From Lepidurus packardi (lineage: Eukaryota > Arthropoda > Branchiopoda > Notostraca > Triopsidae): 64,000 nt of DNA. The notes below the pieces were generated by a model that worked only from the letters and a program-made list of their open reading frames with translations, was not told the DNA's origin and searched no databases. The position numbers were made by a program, and so were the translations under genes. Shown one piece after another: positions 35,501 to 47,147 of the stretch; position 1 is the stretch's first letter, and every line of letters begins with the position of its first letter. The stretch lies in the NCBI GenBank assembly GCA_023053545.1, contig JAKZAN010000005.1, positions 7,998,001-8,062,000 of the forward strand, in the 5' to 3' direction.

Positions 35501-37648
35501 AGAAAACTTGATGATGCTTGCAGGTTGCATTTTTGTATTAGAAGAACAGCCGAAAGCAGCACAAGAAGCATTTGCCATGCAAAATTTGCCTTGAGCGCAC
35601 TAAGGAAAGCTGTTATGAAGAAAAAAACGGAAAGCAAAATTGACAAAAAAAAATCTCATATTTTTTTAAGAAAGAGCTTTATATGAGGGAGAAGGGAAGC
35701 AGAGATTTTGTTGACGGGACTAGAAAGATAGTTTGAAGCTTTCAAGAGTTGCTGAAGTTATTGATTTGCTGTGTGGCAGGCATTTGGGGGTGCTAGCAAT
35801 TGTTAATTGAGAACGAGGTAACATCCGGAATCTTGCCATTTGGTGCTGGCTGGGAGCTTCCCAATTTAGGAAGAGAAGTTGTTGATGTTTCGTCTTACCG
35901 TCAGTTTTCCAACGAACCTTCCTCAATTCCTTGCCGAAATTGCCAGCTGACTTTCATTAATGAAACTTGCCCTAGTATGGGTTGATTAAAGGAACAAGCA
36001 ATTGTCGCGATGAAAAGATTCTCGTGGCACAATTGCGGATACCTCGTAGATTGATTCTTGGCCTTTCCCCTTCTTCGGGAAGTATTGACGGAATCACACA
36101 AACGCTGTTGGTATTCAAAGTGAGAGACTTTGTTCCGATATCCTCGTTTTTGTTGCTTTGGTATGACATAGCGCACATTTTGTTCTTTTAATTCCCCTTC
36201 CGTTGTCTTTTCCTTCATGGAACTTTCACTGCCTCCCATGTGCCATGAAACTTTTGCTGAACGTTTCTCTTTGAACCCGCTGGACTATGTTTTTATGTCT
36301 TGTTCTGATTTTAAATAAGTTGTCTTGAGCCGCCCTGGGTATGTGCTTCGGTTTTGATTTGTTTTGCCTGATGCTAACGCAGGCCACATTGACGAAAAGG
36401 CCAACAAGCTCCACGCCATCGCCTCCCTCAAAGTGCTGTTAGATGCCACCAAGGCTCAAAACGGGGCTTCGCCGCACCATACCCCGGTGCGAGCTCGACC
36501 TGATACCAGCCACGTCGATGACCTCGAAGGAAACGGCCGCAGCAGCCAAGATACTGAACTGACGCCCGTCGACTCGCTCGTCAATTCTGATGTCGATTCC
36601 AAACGAGCCAACGGCACCAGCGTGGCCACCAAAAGCGAAGTAAACCTTCTTTTTGCCCTTTTTAAAACTTTTCTCTTTTTTACGAATAGTCCTTGACATT
36701 CTTTAAGATACATAATTATTCAATATTTTTTTATTTCGTAATGGAATTGTATCCCCATTTAGGTAACGCGATTAGAGGCGGGCGTGAATGGAACTACGTT
36801 GGAAGAGATGAGCGGCAATGAGGACAAACCTGAGCCTTTGGATATGTCCTGGCCGGATACAACGAGGAGGAGAATTACATACGTCCTTTTGGCGCCTATA
36901 CTTGTACCTTTATGGCTCACCTTACCTGACACGAAAACACCGAGAGGTACAGTGCGTTCCGTATTGGTAGCAGAATCGATGCGTGTTAGAAGGGAGACTT
37001 TTGTTGACAGTAGATGACTATGTGCTTTTCAGGTAAACGATTCTTTGTGGTCACATTTCTTGGAAGCATTGCGTGGATTGCTGCCTTTTCATATTTAATG
37101 GTGTGGTGGGCGAACTTGGCCGGAGAAACCTTTCATATCCCGCCCGAGGTAAATATTGGTTTCCGTATTGAAACCAAGCGTTTGGATTATTGACGCTTTC
37201 TGTCAGGTTATGGGCCTTACGTTTCTAGCGGCTGGCACATCCATTCCCGATTTAATTACCTCTGTCATCGTAGCCCGGAAAGGTTTGGGTGACATGGCTG
37301 TGTCCTCTTCCGTAGGATCGAACATTTTTGACGTCTGTGTCGGGTAGGACCTGCGCCTTCTGTCGTTCGATGCTCGATAAATGTTATTTTTTTTAATTAA
37401 AAAATAGACTGCCTCTTCCCTGGTTTTTATACGGAGTGATTATGGGTGTTCCCGTGGAAGTGAGCAGCACGGGGATGGCTTGCTCTATCTTGATTCTCTT
37501 TGGGATGCTGCTCTTCGTAGTGGGCTCGATCGCTTGCTTCAAGTGGAAGATGAATAGGCCTTTGGGTGTCACGATGTTCCTCTTCTACTTTGTCTTTGTG
37601 GCCCTGTCATTGGGTTTTGAGTACGGCTACCTCACCTGCCCTGTTTGA
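26523..37648 (+). CDS. K+-dependent Na+/Ca2+ exchanger, SLC24 (NCKX) family
   Basis: Plasma-membrane antiporter exporting Ca2+ and K+ for Na+, Nckx30C/NCKX1-2 type. Seven exons: 26523-28151, 33541-33760, 36383-36639, 36763-36946, 37033-37148, 37207-37343, 37408-37648, giving 927 residues. An N-terminal span ([20 protein letters not shown]) is followed by a long hydrophilic extracellular region. Alpha-1 repeat: [19 protein letters not shown] and [12 protein letters not shown]. The cytosolic loop has [16 protein letters not shown] and [17 protein letters not shown], diagnostic for NCKX. Alpha-2: [16 protein letters not shown] and [12 protein letters not shown], with the Asp linked to K+ dependence. 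Exon 2 adds a Gly/Ala/Ser-rich insert. Introns 1 and 2 (5.4 and 2.6 kb) are far longer than elsewhere here. Confidence 0.95.
28152..33540 (+). other. 5.4-kb intron 1 of the exchanger gene
   Basis: Bounded by CAT/GTAAGT and TGTGTAG/TCA. Contains a short hairpin (arms TAACGATTCTCAT at 28,781 and its complement at 28,806), AACCTA-type motifs at 28,820-28,865, a MITE-like element at 31,234-31,441 and a pyrimidine-rich acceptor region. No conserved exon recognised; alternative exons cannot be excluded. Confidence 0.7.
31234..31441. mobile_element. MITE-like element with long terminal inverted repeats
   Basis: The core arms (31,274-31,307 and 31,367-31,400) are inverted copies with one mismatch, each built on the motif CCGACTTAAGGACTAC repeated. 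Beyond them, flanks such as ACGACT..CAAA.GGA on the left also match the complement of the right side, giving imperfect arms of about 75-85 bp. There is no coding frame. I could not define a target-site duplication, so the superfamily is open. Confidence 0.7.
34549..35297. mobile_element. Dispersed repeat, copy A (intron 2 of the exchanger)
   Basis: About 749 bp from TTGGTACTTTGTATGG to GAAGTCTTCCATTGAATC, highly similar over its whole length to 38,712-39,466 in the same orientation. Near its end are two hairpins: TTTTGACA / TGTCAAAA and CCAACTTTC / GAAAGTTGG. There is no long open frame, so it is probably a non-autonomous element. Confidence 0.85.
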
Positions 37649-39688
37649 AATGCTCATGTGGCAAATGTCTGGCTGGCAGGATGGATTCATCGCCCCATAT
37701 GGTATACAATTTCGAGCCTAGTTGAGTTTAAACAGATATTAAAAGGAATTGGAATTTTTCAGATTTAGGTAACTCTGACTTACAACCGAACTTGTTGTGA
37801 CGTGACACAGAAGCAAGCAAGAAACATTTTCCTGAATCTTTCTCCTCCTTCTGCCGTACGTCCTTCTCCCGTCCCGTCTAGGTATCCTAAAACAGTACCG
37901 GTACACGTGTCAAGATGAGCTTGCAAATGAAAGAAAACTCAAGGATGTCACCAAGTTTTTCAGAATAGGCAAAAGTGAGCAAAAAAAGGACTTCTCTAGA
38001 AACTTCAATCTGTGTATCCTTGTTTTCAGTTTCCTCTCTCGACATTTCGCTCTAGCTCTTCACTATATTACTCTCTCTTTTTCCCCCGTGTAAAAGGCGG
38101 GTCCCTGTCTTTGCTCTGTACTCTTTAATCTGTGTTTTCTCTCTTAAATTTTAAGTCTGTATAAGGAAAAAAAATTCTTCTTTGCATCTTTAGGAAGCGT
38201 CTTGATGAATGTCGAACCTCTTTCCCTTCGTGAGTCACATTAGGATTATCGACTGTACGCAAGTTCTTCTTTTACCTTCTTAGAAAAAAAAGGTTTTTGG
38301 TAACGTATTAAGAAACCTAAACTAGCTTCATTCTTGGCACCTTCCAAGTGAAGTACTCACGATTCAGGTTGTCATGTAAAAGCTGTATTGGACTGAAGAG
38401 GGGAGAAAAACGAAACAATAAGCAAGACACATTTGTTACGGGAAGAATCCTTCTGTTCATTTGTATAGCACAATCTGTATGTCCTGTCGTGGGTTTTCTA
38501 GAGTACTTCCTAGTATGAGAATTTCGGAATTGAAGTTTTGTCGTAAGTTTAACTTTCTGCCATGGTTAAAAGTTAGTTCAGTTTAGTGGGCAGCAACTTT
38601 TTACCTTGTACCATTCGCGTAAAATTTTGACTGGAGTCTTGTACATAGATTACAAAAATAATGTAACTGTATACATTTATTCGTTGGTTTTCTTTACAAT
38701 ACCTCATAATCTTGGTACTTTGTATGGAAACTTATGCTGGAGGAAAATTTATGTATACCTCACGAATATTTGACCTAGAGTTTACATAATGTTTTGGTAC
38801 CAATTAACTTATTATGAGTTCAAGATACGACACATTTTGTCTAAAATAGCCGGCATCTAGTAACTTCGGTAATCATTAGCGAGACTGACAGCATCAAAAT
38901 TATATTCTTAAGAAAATATACACGCGAGGCTTTCTAGAGAAGAAGGCTTAAATTGGCTTAAAGAATTTGAAACGTTTAGTCGTTTCTAAGTAACATGTCT
39001 GATGTTTGCTTCGGGTGCCTGGCATATTCAGATAACTTATTATTGGTGTTACGACTAATTGTTGCATGCGCTAGGAGTTTCAGCCGCAGAAGACTATTCT
39101 TCATTGACATAGGCTAATAATGAATAAAGTCTAAGGGTTGAAGCCGTAAGATAGCGAAAATCTAAAATTGCAGACAGGAAACATTTACCTTTTCGTTTAG
39201 TTCTTTTTTAGGTAAGCTTTTCTAGCTAAGAAATATTTGTCTTCGTAAGACAAATGTTTGGTTATGTTAATCTAATTTGTAATCGTTATATGATAAGAGT
39301 CTTCGATATCAATTCGTCTATGGAAGTGCATTTTGACATTCCCTAAGTATCAGAATTTATCACGAAATGCCTCTCTTGAATGGACCTAGGCTAGGAACTA
39401 ACAGCCTAAACTAACATTCCAACTTTCTTCAGCGAAAGTTGGTGAGAAGTCTTCCATTGAATCATTCAAGTCTCCGCAAAAATCATCCGAAGTTTTCATA
39501 AAGCGCGGTAATAAGTATATCCAAAATTTTCGCCACAAGAGGCATCATAGTCGCGAAAGAGACCTTGCGACACGTGGTCTGAAAAGATATTTGTGTTTTT
39601 GATTGTCTACTTTCTGAAATTCCAAGTAATACAGTAAACAATAATATATTTCGCTACTTTACATTCGGGAAATAAGAAAATACTAAAC
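37649..39688. other. Exchanger 3' region and intergenic DNA
   Basis: 3' flank of the exchanger followed by repeat copy B and the short DDX47 upstream region. No coding exon recognised. Confidence 0.6.
38712..39466. mobile_element. Dispersed repeat, copy B
   Basis: About 755 bp, same orientation as copy A, starting TTGGTACTTTGTATGG and ending CTTCCATTGAATCATT. It has scattered substitutions and small indels against copy A. The terminal hairpin CCAACTTTC / GAAAGTTGG is intact. The right end lies about 220 bp from the DDX47 start. Confidence 0.85.
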
Positions 39689-41462
39689 ATGGGCAAGAGG
39701 CAAAAGGAAAAGGCAAAAGCTGTTAGTGAAAAGTCAGATTCTGATAACCAAGACGAAGTTTCTGAAGAAGTAGTGGATGCAAATCCAGATGATTCAGCAG
39801 TGCAAGGTTATGAAGAAGTAGTGGAGGAAGAACCCACAACTTTCAAGGATTTGGTAGGTTATCTATAAATGTCGGTAAATCTAAGAATGAGTAATTTACC
39901 ATGTTATTCAGGGGCTCGTTGACGTTTTGTGCGAGGCCTGCGAACGTTTGAAATGGAAAGCTCCCACTGCGATTCAGAAAGAATCAATCCCACTAGCTTT
40001 GCAAGGTAGATTTGCTATAAGATTTTTAAAGCAGGATGCCTTATCACAAATTTACATGGCTTAGGACGCGATATTATTGGTTTGGCTGAAACTGGTTCGG
40101 GTAAAACAGGAGCATTTACTCTACCAATGCTTCAAGCGTTATTAGAGCACCCCCAAAGACTTTTTGGCTTGGTTCTTACTCCCACAAGAGAACTGGCGTT
40201 TCAGATTGCCGAACAAATTGAAGCGTTAGGTAACCTGATTCATGCTATCCTCTTAAACACTATCATGTACTAATTAAGTGCCATTGCAGGATCGGTTTTA
40301 GGGGTCAAAGCTGTTGTAATTGTCGGTGGAATGGACATGATGTCTCAAGCCTTATCTTTAGCCAAGAAGCCACACGTAATCATTGCCACTCCTGGTCGTT
40401 TGGTCGATCACTTGGAAAATACCAAAGGCTTTAGCCTCAAGTCACTGAAATTCCTTATTATGGACGAAGCTGATCGAATTCTTAACATGGATTTCGAACA
40501 AGAAGTGGACAAGATCCTCAAAGTCATTCCCCGTGAGCGTCGAACCTTTCTCTTTTCTGCCACTATGACCAGCAAGGTTCAAAAACTCCAACGAGCCTCA
40601 TTGACTGACCCCGTACGTGTACAAGTGTCATCCAAGTACCAAACCGTTGACAAATTACAACAGAGTTACTTGTTTATCCCTCTTAAATTCAAGGTAACTT
40701 TTAGTTAAATCTTAACTAGTAGTTTATCTCGTTCCTGGCAATAGGACGTGTACTTGGTCCATATCTTGAACGAGTTGGCAGGCAATTCTTTCATCATATT
40801 TTGCTCCACTTGCAACAGCACTATGCGCACCGCTATTTTTCTACGATGCTTGGGCTTCATGGCAGTACCCTTGCATGGTCAATTGTCGCAAAACAAACGT
40901 CTAGCAGCCCTTAACAAGTTCAAATCCCAAGCTCGCTCCATACTCCTCGCGACTGATGTAGCATCAAGAGGTTTGGACATTCCTCACGTGGATGTTGTCA
41001 TTAATTACGACATACCTACTCACAGTAAAGATTACATCCATCGCGTAGGTCGTACTGCACGTGCTGGAAGGTAGTAACATCTAATTACGTTGAAATACCC
41101 TGCTGATTTGTTTTTGGGAAATAGATCTGGTCGAGCCGTGACATTTGTTACGCAATACGATGTAGAATTATACCAACGCATAGAACATTTATTGGGCAAG
41201 CAATTGCCTTTGTACACTGCCGAGGAATCGGAGGTCATGGCATTACAAGATCGAGTTAATGAAGCACAGCGATTAGCAAAATTGGTAAGATTGAAAGGTT
41301 TTTCAAGTTTCTATTAAAGTTTACCTTCTCTTGCTACAATAGGAACTCCGCGAGTTGGAAGATAGGGGCAGCAAAAAAGGAAAGGGAAAAGGAAAGAAGA
41401 AAGCGGGAGACGACGATGATACGGAGGAAGCGATGGGTGTACGGAAACGCATGAAGCATTAA
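39689..41462 (+). CDS. DDX47: DEAD-box RNA helicase DDX47 (Rrp3)
   Basis: Nucleolar ATP-dependent helicase for pre-18S rRNA processing. Seven exons with 50-80-bp introns, about 450 residues. After an acidic Lys/Glu-rich start ([16 protein letters not shown]) come the Q-motif region [20 protein letters not shown] and [10 protein letters not shown], motif I AETGSGKT, Ia PTRELA, Ib TPGRL, II DEAD (IMDEADRIL), [24 protein letters not shown] and [13 protein letters not shown]. The C-terminus is basic ([12 protein letters not shown] ... RKRMKH). All helicase motifs are intact. Convergent with the next gene, with only 74 bp between the two stop codons. Confidence 0.96.
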
Positions 41463-41536
41463 ACCAGCATTTCGTTTGAACTATACTGTTACATTTCGAA
41501 TTTCATGTCAAAATATTGAGAAAGATCTGAACGATC

Positions 41537-44099
41537 TTACGGCGGAGAAGGTGGGAGGTCCCGTACGGTTTCTTCTTGGACCAGCAACACTGCCATGGCA
41601 GCAAAACTTAACCTTTTCTCAGCCTGATCCTTATCCCAGGTCAGCGATGTCCTAGTCCTGATTTTCATTTCCTCCGAAGAGTTGCGGTCAAATTGGCGCA
41701 CAAGGTCAGACACCTTGCTGTCACTCCGTACCAAAACTGCTCGCAGCTCTTGTTCTGGGCACTGGGACGGATCGCAAGCAGCGACTGGGTTGAATTTCTC
41801 TCGTGTCGCTGGGTCCTGTTGACCCTCACATGGATTCGCTGACTTATATTCATATACGATGGGTACGGCATTCGGCTGATAACCTGTTTCCTGGCATTCA
41901 GAATTGATAAATCGAGTAGCTTGTAAGGGACTTTCTGCATTTTTCTGCTCCTCTTCAGCTGCTTTACGTAGTAAAGCTATTGGGTGCGGCCGAGGGATGT
42001 CATAATCACTGTTCCTCCGTTTTAGGAGTGGAAGAGATTTCAATTGCTCCCCATCACCTAATTAGGTTTATTTAAAGATAAGCTATTGTATATTGTAAGT
42101 TCTGCGCTTACCAAAAATTACTTCCACAACCTTTGCTGCAATTTCGGCGTCTTTCGCACCTACTGACCCTGAAAACGCCGATTCGGTTTCATCATCTAGC
42201 AAAGGTTCAAATAAGTTGGGGTCTATTCCCACGGAATTGCTCCATCCTCCAACCCATTCAGTTTCCGACTCTTCTTCGTTAGGCAAATTAGTTTCAATCC
42301 ATTCAGCATCGGGTTCCAACTCCGGTTCAAGGGTCATTCCTAGTGCATGATTTATAATGGGGTAATTTACGTTAGTATCACCCGAAAAGCTCAAATCAAG
42401 ACTGTCTGTAGCCGCAACAGGAATTAGAAATTCCTCCGCATCTTCATTGGTAGTACGAGGCATGATAGGAGGCTCAGATCCTGAAATTCGTATTGGAATG
42501 GAACGGGGCATGTCATGAAAAGGTGATACTGCTCGCATTTTGGTGGACTGTTTCTTGACCGGGAGTTGTGGGGGGCGGGTAGGTTCTGTTTGATTTAGGC
42601 TTAACGGGCGCACGTCATTAAGATTCGAGTATAGGCTCGCAGGAAATCGCCAAGCAGGTAACGTAGGTGGGGCGCTGTAGCAGGACGGGGAAGATATACC
42701 CTCTTTGACTGTATCCACCCACAGCTTGACAGAGTCCTGGGCCATTTTATGTTCGGAAGCTTTGTCGTCCGGATAAATTTGCTGAGCAACGGGAGGTTCT
42801 TTTTCTTTTGGAGGCCGTAGTTTGACTTCAGTTTCAGGTTCTTCTTGTGAGGCGGAAATTTCAGGGGCAGAATTCGGTGGGTCTTCTCGACTGTTTTCCT
42901 TTTTGCCTAGTTTGAAGAAGTTTTTCAAGAGATTCAGGCTCGATTTACGCCGAGTTTTCTTTCGCTTATCATTGCCTGGAGCAGTGATTACTTCTATTAA
43001 GGGTTTTGAGGTAGTTGGGGTAGGATTTGGGTGTTTTTCCTGTAGTACTAGAGAATTCGACTCGACAGAATCAATCGGAATTACAGTTTCTTCATGGGCG
43101 ACTGAAAGAAAGCGGTTCACGTTCGCGTTCGTTGGCAAGTTAGCGCGCGTTGGCCGAGGACTTTTCTGTGGTGTAGGTATTATCTTAGAGTTACGTGGTG
43201 ACTTCTTGGCCGCTTTCTCAGATGTTAAAATCTCGCTTGATGATCCTCTTCCAATTTGCAAGAAGTTGGAAAGGCTGGCGTAACTAAAGGCGGCCATTGT
43301 CCGAATTCTGCTCGACTTCTCCAAAGATCTAAGGTTAAGTTTAATATTAGTAGCACCAGAATGTATCAGGAAATTAGGAAAATTGGTCTACCGTGTATTG
43401 ACAAAGACCTCGGTATCATTCCCAGATGCGTCGTTTCCGAGTAGTTCGTCTTCGGCGTCATTGCCCTCATAGTATTTAGACAAGCGGCCGTCCAGCGTGG
43501 AAAAACGTTGTCCGGTTTTCAGCGGTGGGATATCTTTCGGCAAGCAACTCTAGACAAGAAATTTAGCAAGGTAAGTAGTATTAAGAATTGAAGACTTCGC
43601 ATTTACCGTAGTAGGAGGAGTGCCGTCAACAAGAGAGTGTCGGTATGTTCGTATGTTGGATTCTCTGGATGGTTGCCTAGAAAATCGCTTTTTTGTGCTC
43701 GTTGAAGAAGGATCTTTGAGCACTCGTGCAGCTTCCAAGTTTCTGAGCCACATTTGGCACAAAGATTGAGTGCGAAACCTTAGTATAACCTGGCCATTGT
43801 GAGAAGATACGCTGATGCTTTGTTCTACGCCGGGAGCTTCTATAACATTATAGACGAGTCCCATGTCAAGCATATCATGGAACTTGGAGACATCTTCGTA
43901 GTCCGTTTGGCATTTGTAGAAAAGAAGGAGTCTGCCGTTGAGAACGCAGTACCACCTTCTCCATACGGGTAAGAATCGCTGGAATAAAGAAAAATTTTAA
44001 TAATTCATGTGTCGGGAGAACTGAGTGAAGGAACTGTACACTTTTGGTTTTGCGTTCCAGGTAGCCCTGCAGAGGAATTCGGTGGATTTCTTCAACCAT
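41537..44099 (-). CDS. PH-domain protein of unknown function
   Basis: Starts MVEEIHRIPLQGYLERKTK, then a donor inside AAAAGT/GTACAG joins it to RFLPVWRRWYCVLNGRLLLF, a clear pleckstrin-homology beginning; the domain closes with the C-terminal helix QSLCQMWLRNLEAARVL. The remainder, roughly 600 residues, is low-complexity and charged, with a basic block (KRKKTRRKSSLNLLKNFFKLG) and acidic stretches, ending TVRDLPPSPP. PH domains bind phosphoinositides or proteins, so membrane or cortical signalling is an inference. I do not recognise an ortholog. An upstream 5' exon beyond 44,099 is possible. Confidence 0.7.
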
Positions 44100-44732
44100 T
44101 TTGAAAAGAAAGCTAACAAACACTGAAGACGTTGAATAGGTTACTGTGTAGAGGTTTGAGTTCTGGAGTTCTGTAAATGTGGGATTCCTTATCATCAACC
44201 CCGGAAGTTTTGGCTGCATCCTGCGTCCGCCATGCAAATCTAGTACATCCTTCTGCTAGAACGAACCGATGCTCTTACCCTTGTCACCCTATTACCTTAT
44301 CCTTCATTTATCCTTCGATTTGGCTCATTTTCGCGTATTTTTTACAGGTAATCCTGAAATTTAAGTGAGCTACGGAAAAATTGAGCGCTGATGTCCTTTC
44401 TGTTCCATCTTTTGCCCAAGTCTAAAGTTGTGTTATGCAGGATCATTCCGAGTCAAGACAGATGAGTCATGATTATAAACAAGCCTTTAATTTAAACTGC
44501 TGAAGAACTTTCTTCAGCAATTTAAAAGTTTTCTTTCTTTGAAGAACAAGTTCTTTCTCCTTTTCAGATACATAAAAGTAATTGTCAAAAAATACGCTAC
44601 AGTACGCTTGAACCCAAATTTATTACATTTTCCCTTTACAGTAACACAGCAAATGCTTTTCCAAAAAGCAATTGACAACATTGCACAACCTGGTAAGCCA
44701 CTGGGATATCTTGTGCCAAAACTGTCGTAAAT

Positions 44733-45903
44733 CTAAGACAGCTTTTCCACCAGGTGAATATAAAAGGCAGGCTCGGGCATTTCTTCAAGAGTCTTGAAAT
44801 CCCCATAAAGCATATGCTTGCATTTGTTCTCAAAAGCATCGTGTACAATTTGCTTGAACTCAGCTAAGCGATGAGGATAGTACGACAAGCGGAAATTCCT
44901 ATTTATCTTCACATTAGTATGCGGCTTGGGAATTAAATCTCCTACGATTCTCTTACCCTTGCTGTTCGTCTGTAACACCTGTCAAACCTTTAACGTCCAT
45001 AACGTAATCCATGGTGACCATATTGGCTTTTCCGTTAATGAACAACACAGAAGTTTTGATGTCCAAAATATGCTGGCTCTAAAAGAACGAAAGAATAGGG
45101 AATAGATTTTCTTAGTTCTATGGAAGATAAAAGACTCATCGATTTATGTTTACACTGTAGTAGATGTTCTTTGCAGGAGTCATGCCTCGGTCAATGATAT
45201 AATCGTAGTTGCGATGGTCGATAAGCAAAAGGCCTCCTGGTTTCACGCATTTGGCGAAGTTTCGAAGAGCTAACCTAAAGAAAAAAAGCTTTGAGGAAAA
45301 TGTAAGAGACAAGAAACCAGGTCTCACTTTTGATTGCGCAGATCTCCGTGGAAGTCGGGTAAATGAGCAAAAGAATTGCCAAGACATATAACAGCATCAA
45401 ATCCACCATCAGGTATTTCTTTCAGATCATCAGTTAAGGTCAGCCAGTTAGCCTCTTCAATAACTAATAAGACAATCCATTAATACGTCCAATGATAGTA
45501 AAAATCATTGAGTTACTCCACTGATCAAAAGCTTCCTCTTTCCTCCTATTCCATCTCGTTTTTAATGCATGCTTCAGCATCTTATCTGAAGCGTCAATGG
45601 AAGTGACCTTGAAACCTTCTTCTACTAACATGACTGAGTCGACCCTTTGTTTTAGATAAAATAAACATACATTCCCTTATCGAATTTTTTTTTTTACCCA
45701 GTACCACAGGCTAAATCCAATACCGTGGTACAATTCCTGCTTTTAAGCAGCCCAACCAAAAAATTCTTGTAATTGTCCGTCCTGTACTTCTTGTCTCCGA
45801 TATAAACTTCCCAGATTTTGGCAGCTTTCCCGTCAGCATACTGGTCAGGGATGCCTTCAGCAGCTGTTCCCAAAGAACGCGTTCGGTAAACACTGTCAAC
45901 CAT
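44733..45903 (-). CDS. GNMT: Glycine N-methyltransferase
   Basis: Transfers methyl from S-adenosylmethionine to glycine, making sarcosine and buffering the SAM/SAH ratio. About six exons. Start [20 protein letters not shown] includes the conserved RTRSLG and the tetramer arm. The SAM-binding motif I is VLDLACGTG followed by [11 protein letters not shown]; later blocks are [38 protein letters not shown] and the end [13 protein letters not shown]. Order and length fit vertebrate GNMT (about 295 residues). The downstream neighbour PH gene is unrelated. Confidence 0.94.
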
Positions 45904-47147
45904 CTAAAACAACAAATAAAAAATTTTATTTGAAATAGTGTTTCGATGTAAGCTCGGTCAACTTACCTTTGCACCACTATGGAATCAGTTCTAAGAAAAA
46001 TCGAAAAGGGAAATGAAATGCAAATGGCAGTACTTAGCTTTAGAACGCAAACAGCACCGGTAGCACACAAGCTGCGTTCCCAGAGTGAACAAGTAATCAG
46101 CTTACAGAGAACAAAATAACATTAGATATTAAATATCACGCAAAAGTTTTGTTTATTGTTTACTTAACTACGTCACTTTAGGTCAAGATGACGTAGAACG
46201 TATCGTGTTTGCTAGACTCGGTCAAGGAGGGGCAAGAAAACAAGCCTCCCGTGGTTGGTACAAAAACAGTCAATATGTTGCATGCTCGACGAGAACTTGA
46301 GACCATAGTACATTTAGGTTTCACATTAGGATAACAAGGATATCTTCCAATTTAAGGGTTTTGGACCGATTTTCTTGTATCTTATCCACTCGATCATACG
46401 TTTATGTTAATATGGCGTTGATAGCTCTATAAAAGCAACACATGAAGTAAGTTGGTGTACAGCCTTTGTACACTGTACGTAGCGATCCAACTTTTGTTCG
46501 ATTTATAAAACGATGACGGTCCGCCTATAAGCCTATATATATATTCTTAGAAGTTTGCATTCTATATAATATTTCCTTCAAAATATCGTGAAAAAATGAG
46601 AGCCTGTAGCTGTCCGCGCCTTGAACTTCTTTTACTTTCGTCGTACTGAAAACCAAGTAATGCTATCGCAATGAATAGAAAAATATCGCACGAAATCACT
46701 AAACTTTGTTTGCAAGAAAATTACATTTATTTTTCTTAAAACTTCACACATGAACGGCATTCCAAAAACACGCTGCTCTGGTACAATATTTCACTTCTTC
46801 AGCGTATACAGAAAGGCCTCCACATCATATTCCTGTTCGTAGTTCCCACTCCATAACTAGGACAAATCCTGCCAAGCAGCTTGGCAAGTCTGTGAATTGG
46901 TTCCTCCTAGTACTTTCGCCTCTGCAAATCCTCTTGAGACCGAGAAAGTCGGTCCCAAAACCTTTACGTTGAAACCTTTACGTTTACGCTTGTTATCCTA
47001 CTGAATAAACCTATTTCCTGTGCCCGAGACCGCCAATGCAATTTTAACTTACAAGAAAAATTCTGCATAAAATGCAATACGAAGCGTCAATAAACATTGT
47101 CTTACCAAGCCAGGAAGAAAAATGGAAAAGGTGCGTTGACATTATTT
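45904..47147. other. Intergenic region upstream of GNMT
   Basis: AT-rich, with the GNMT promoter side at 45,904-46,200. No exon, RNA gene or repeat recognised; PDCD2 ends at its far edge. Confidence 0.5.

Noticed and set aside
42822-43283. 153-codon plus-strand frame inside the PH gene
   Set aside because: Antisense shadow of a low-complexity coding exon.
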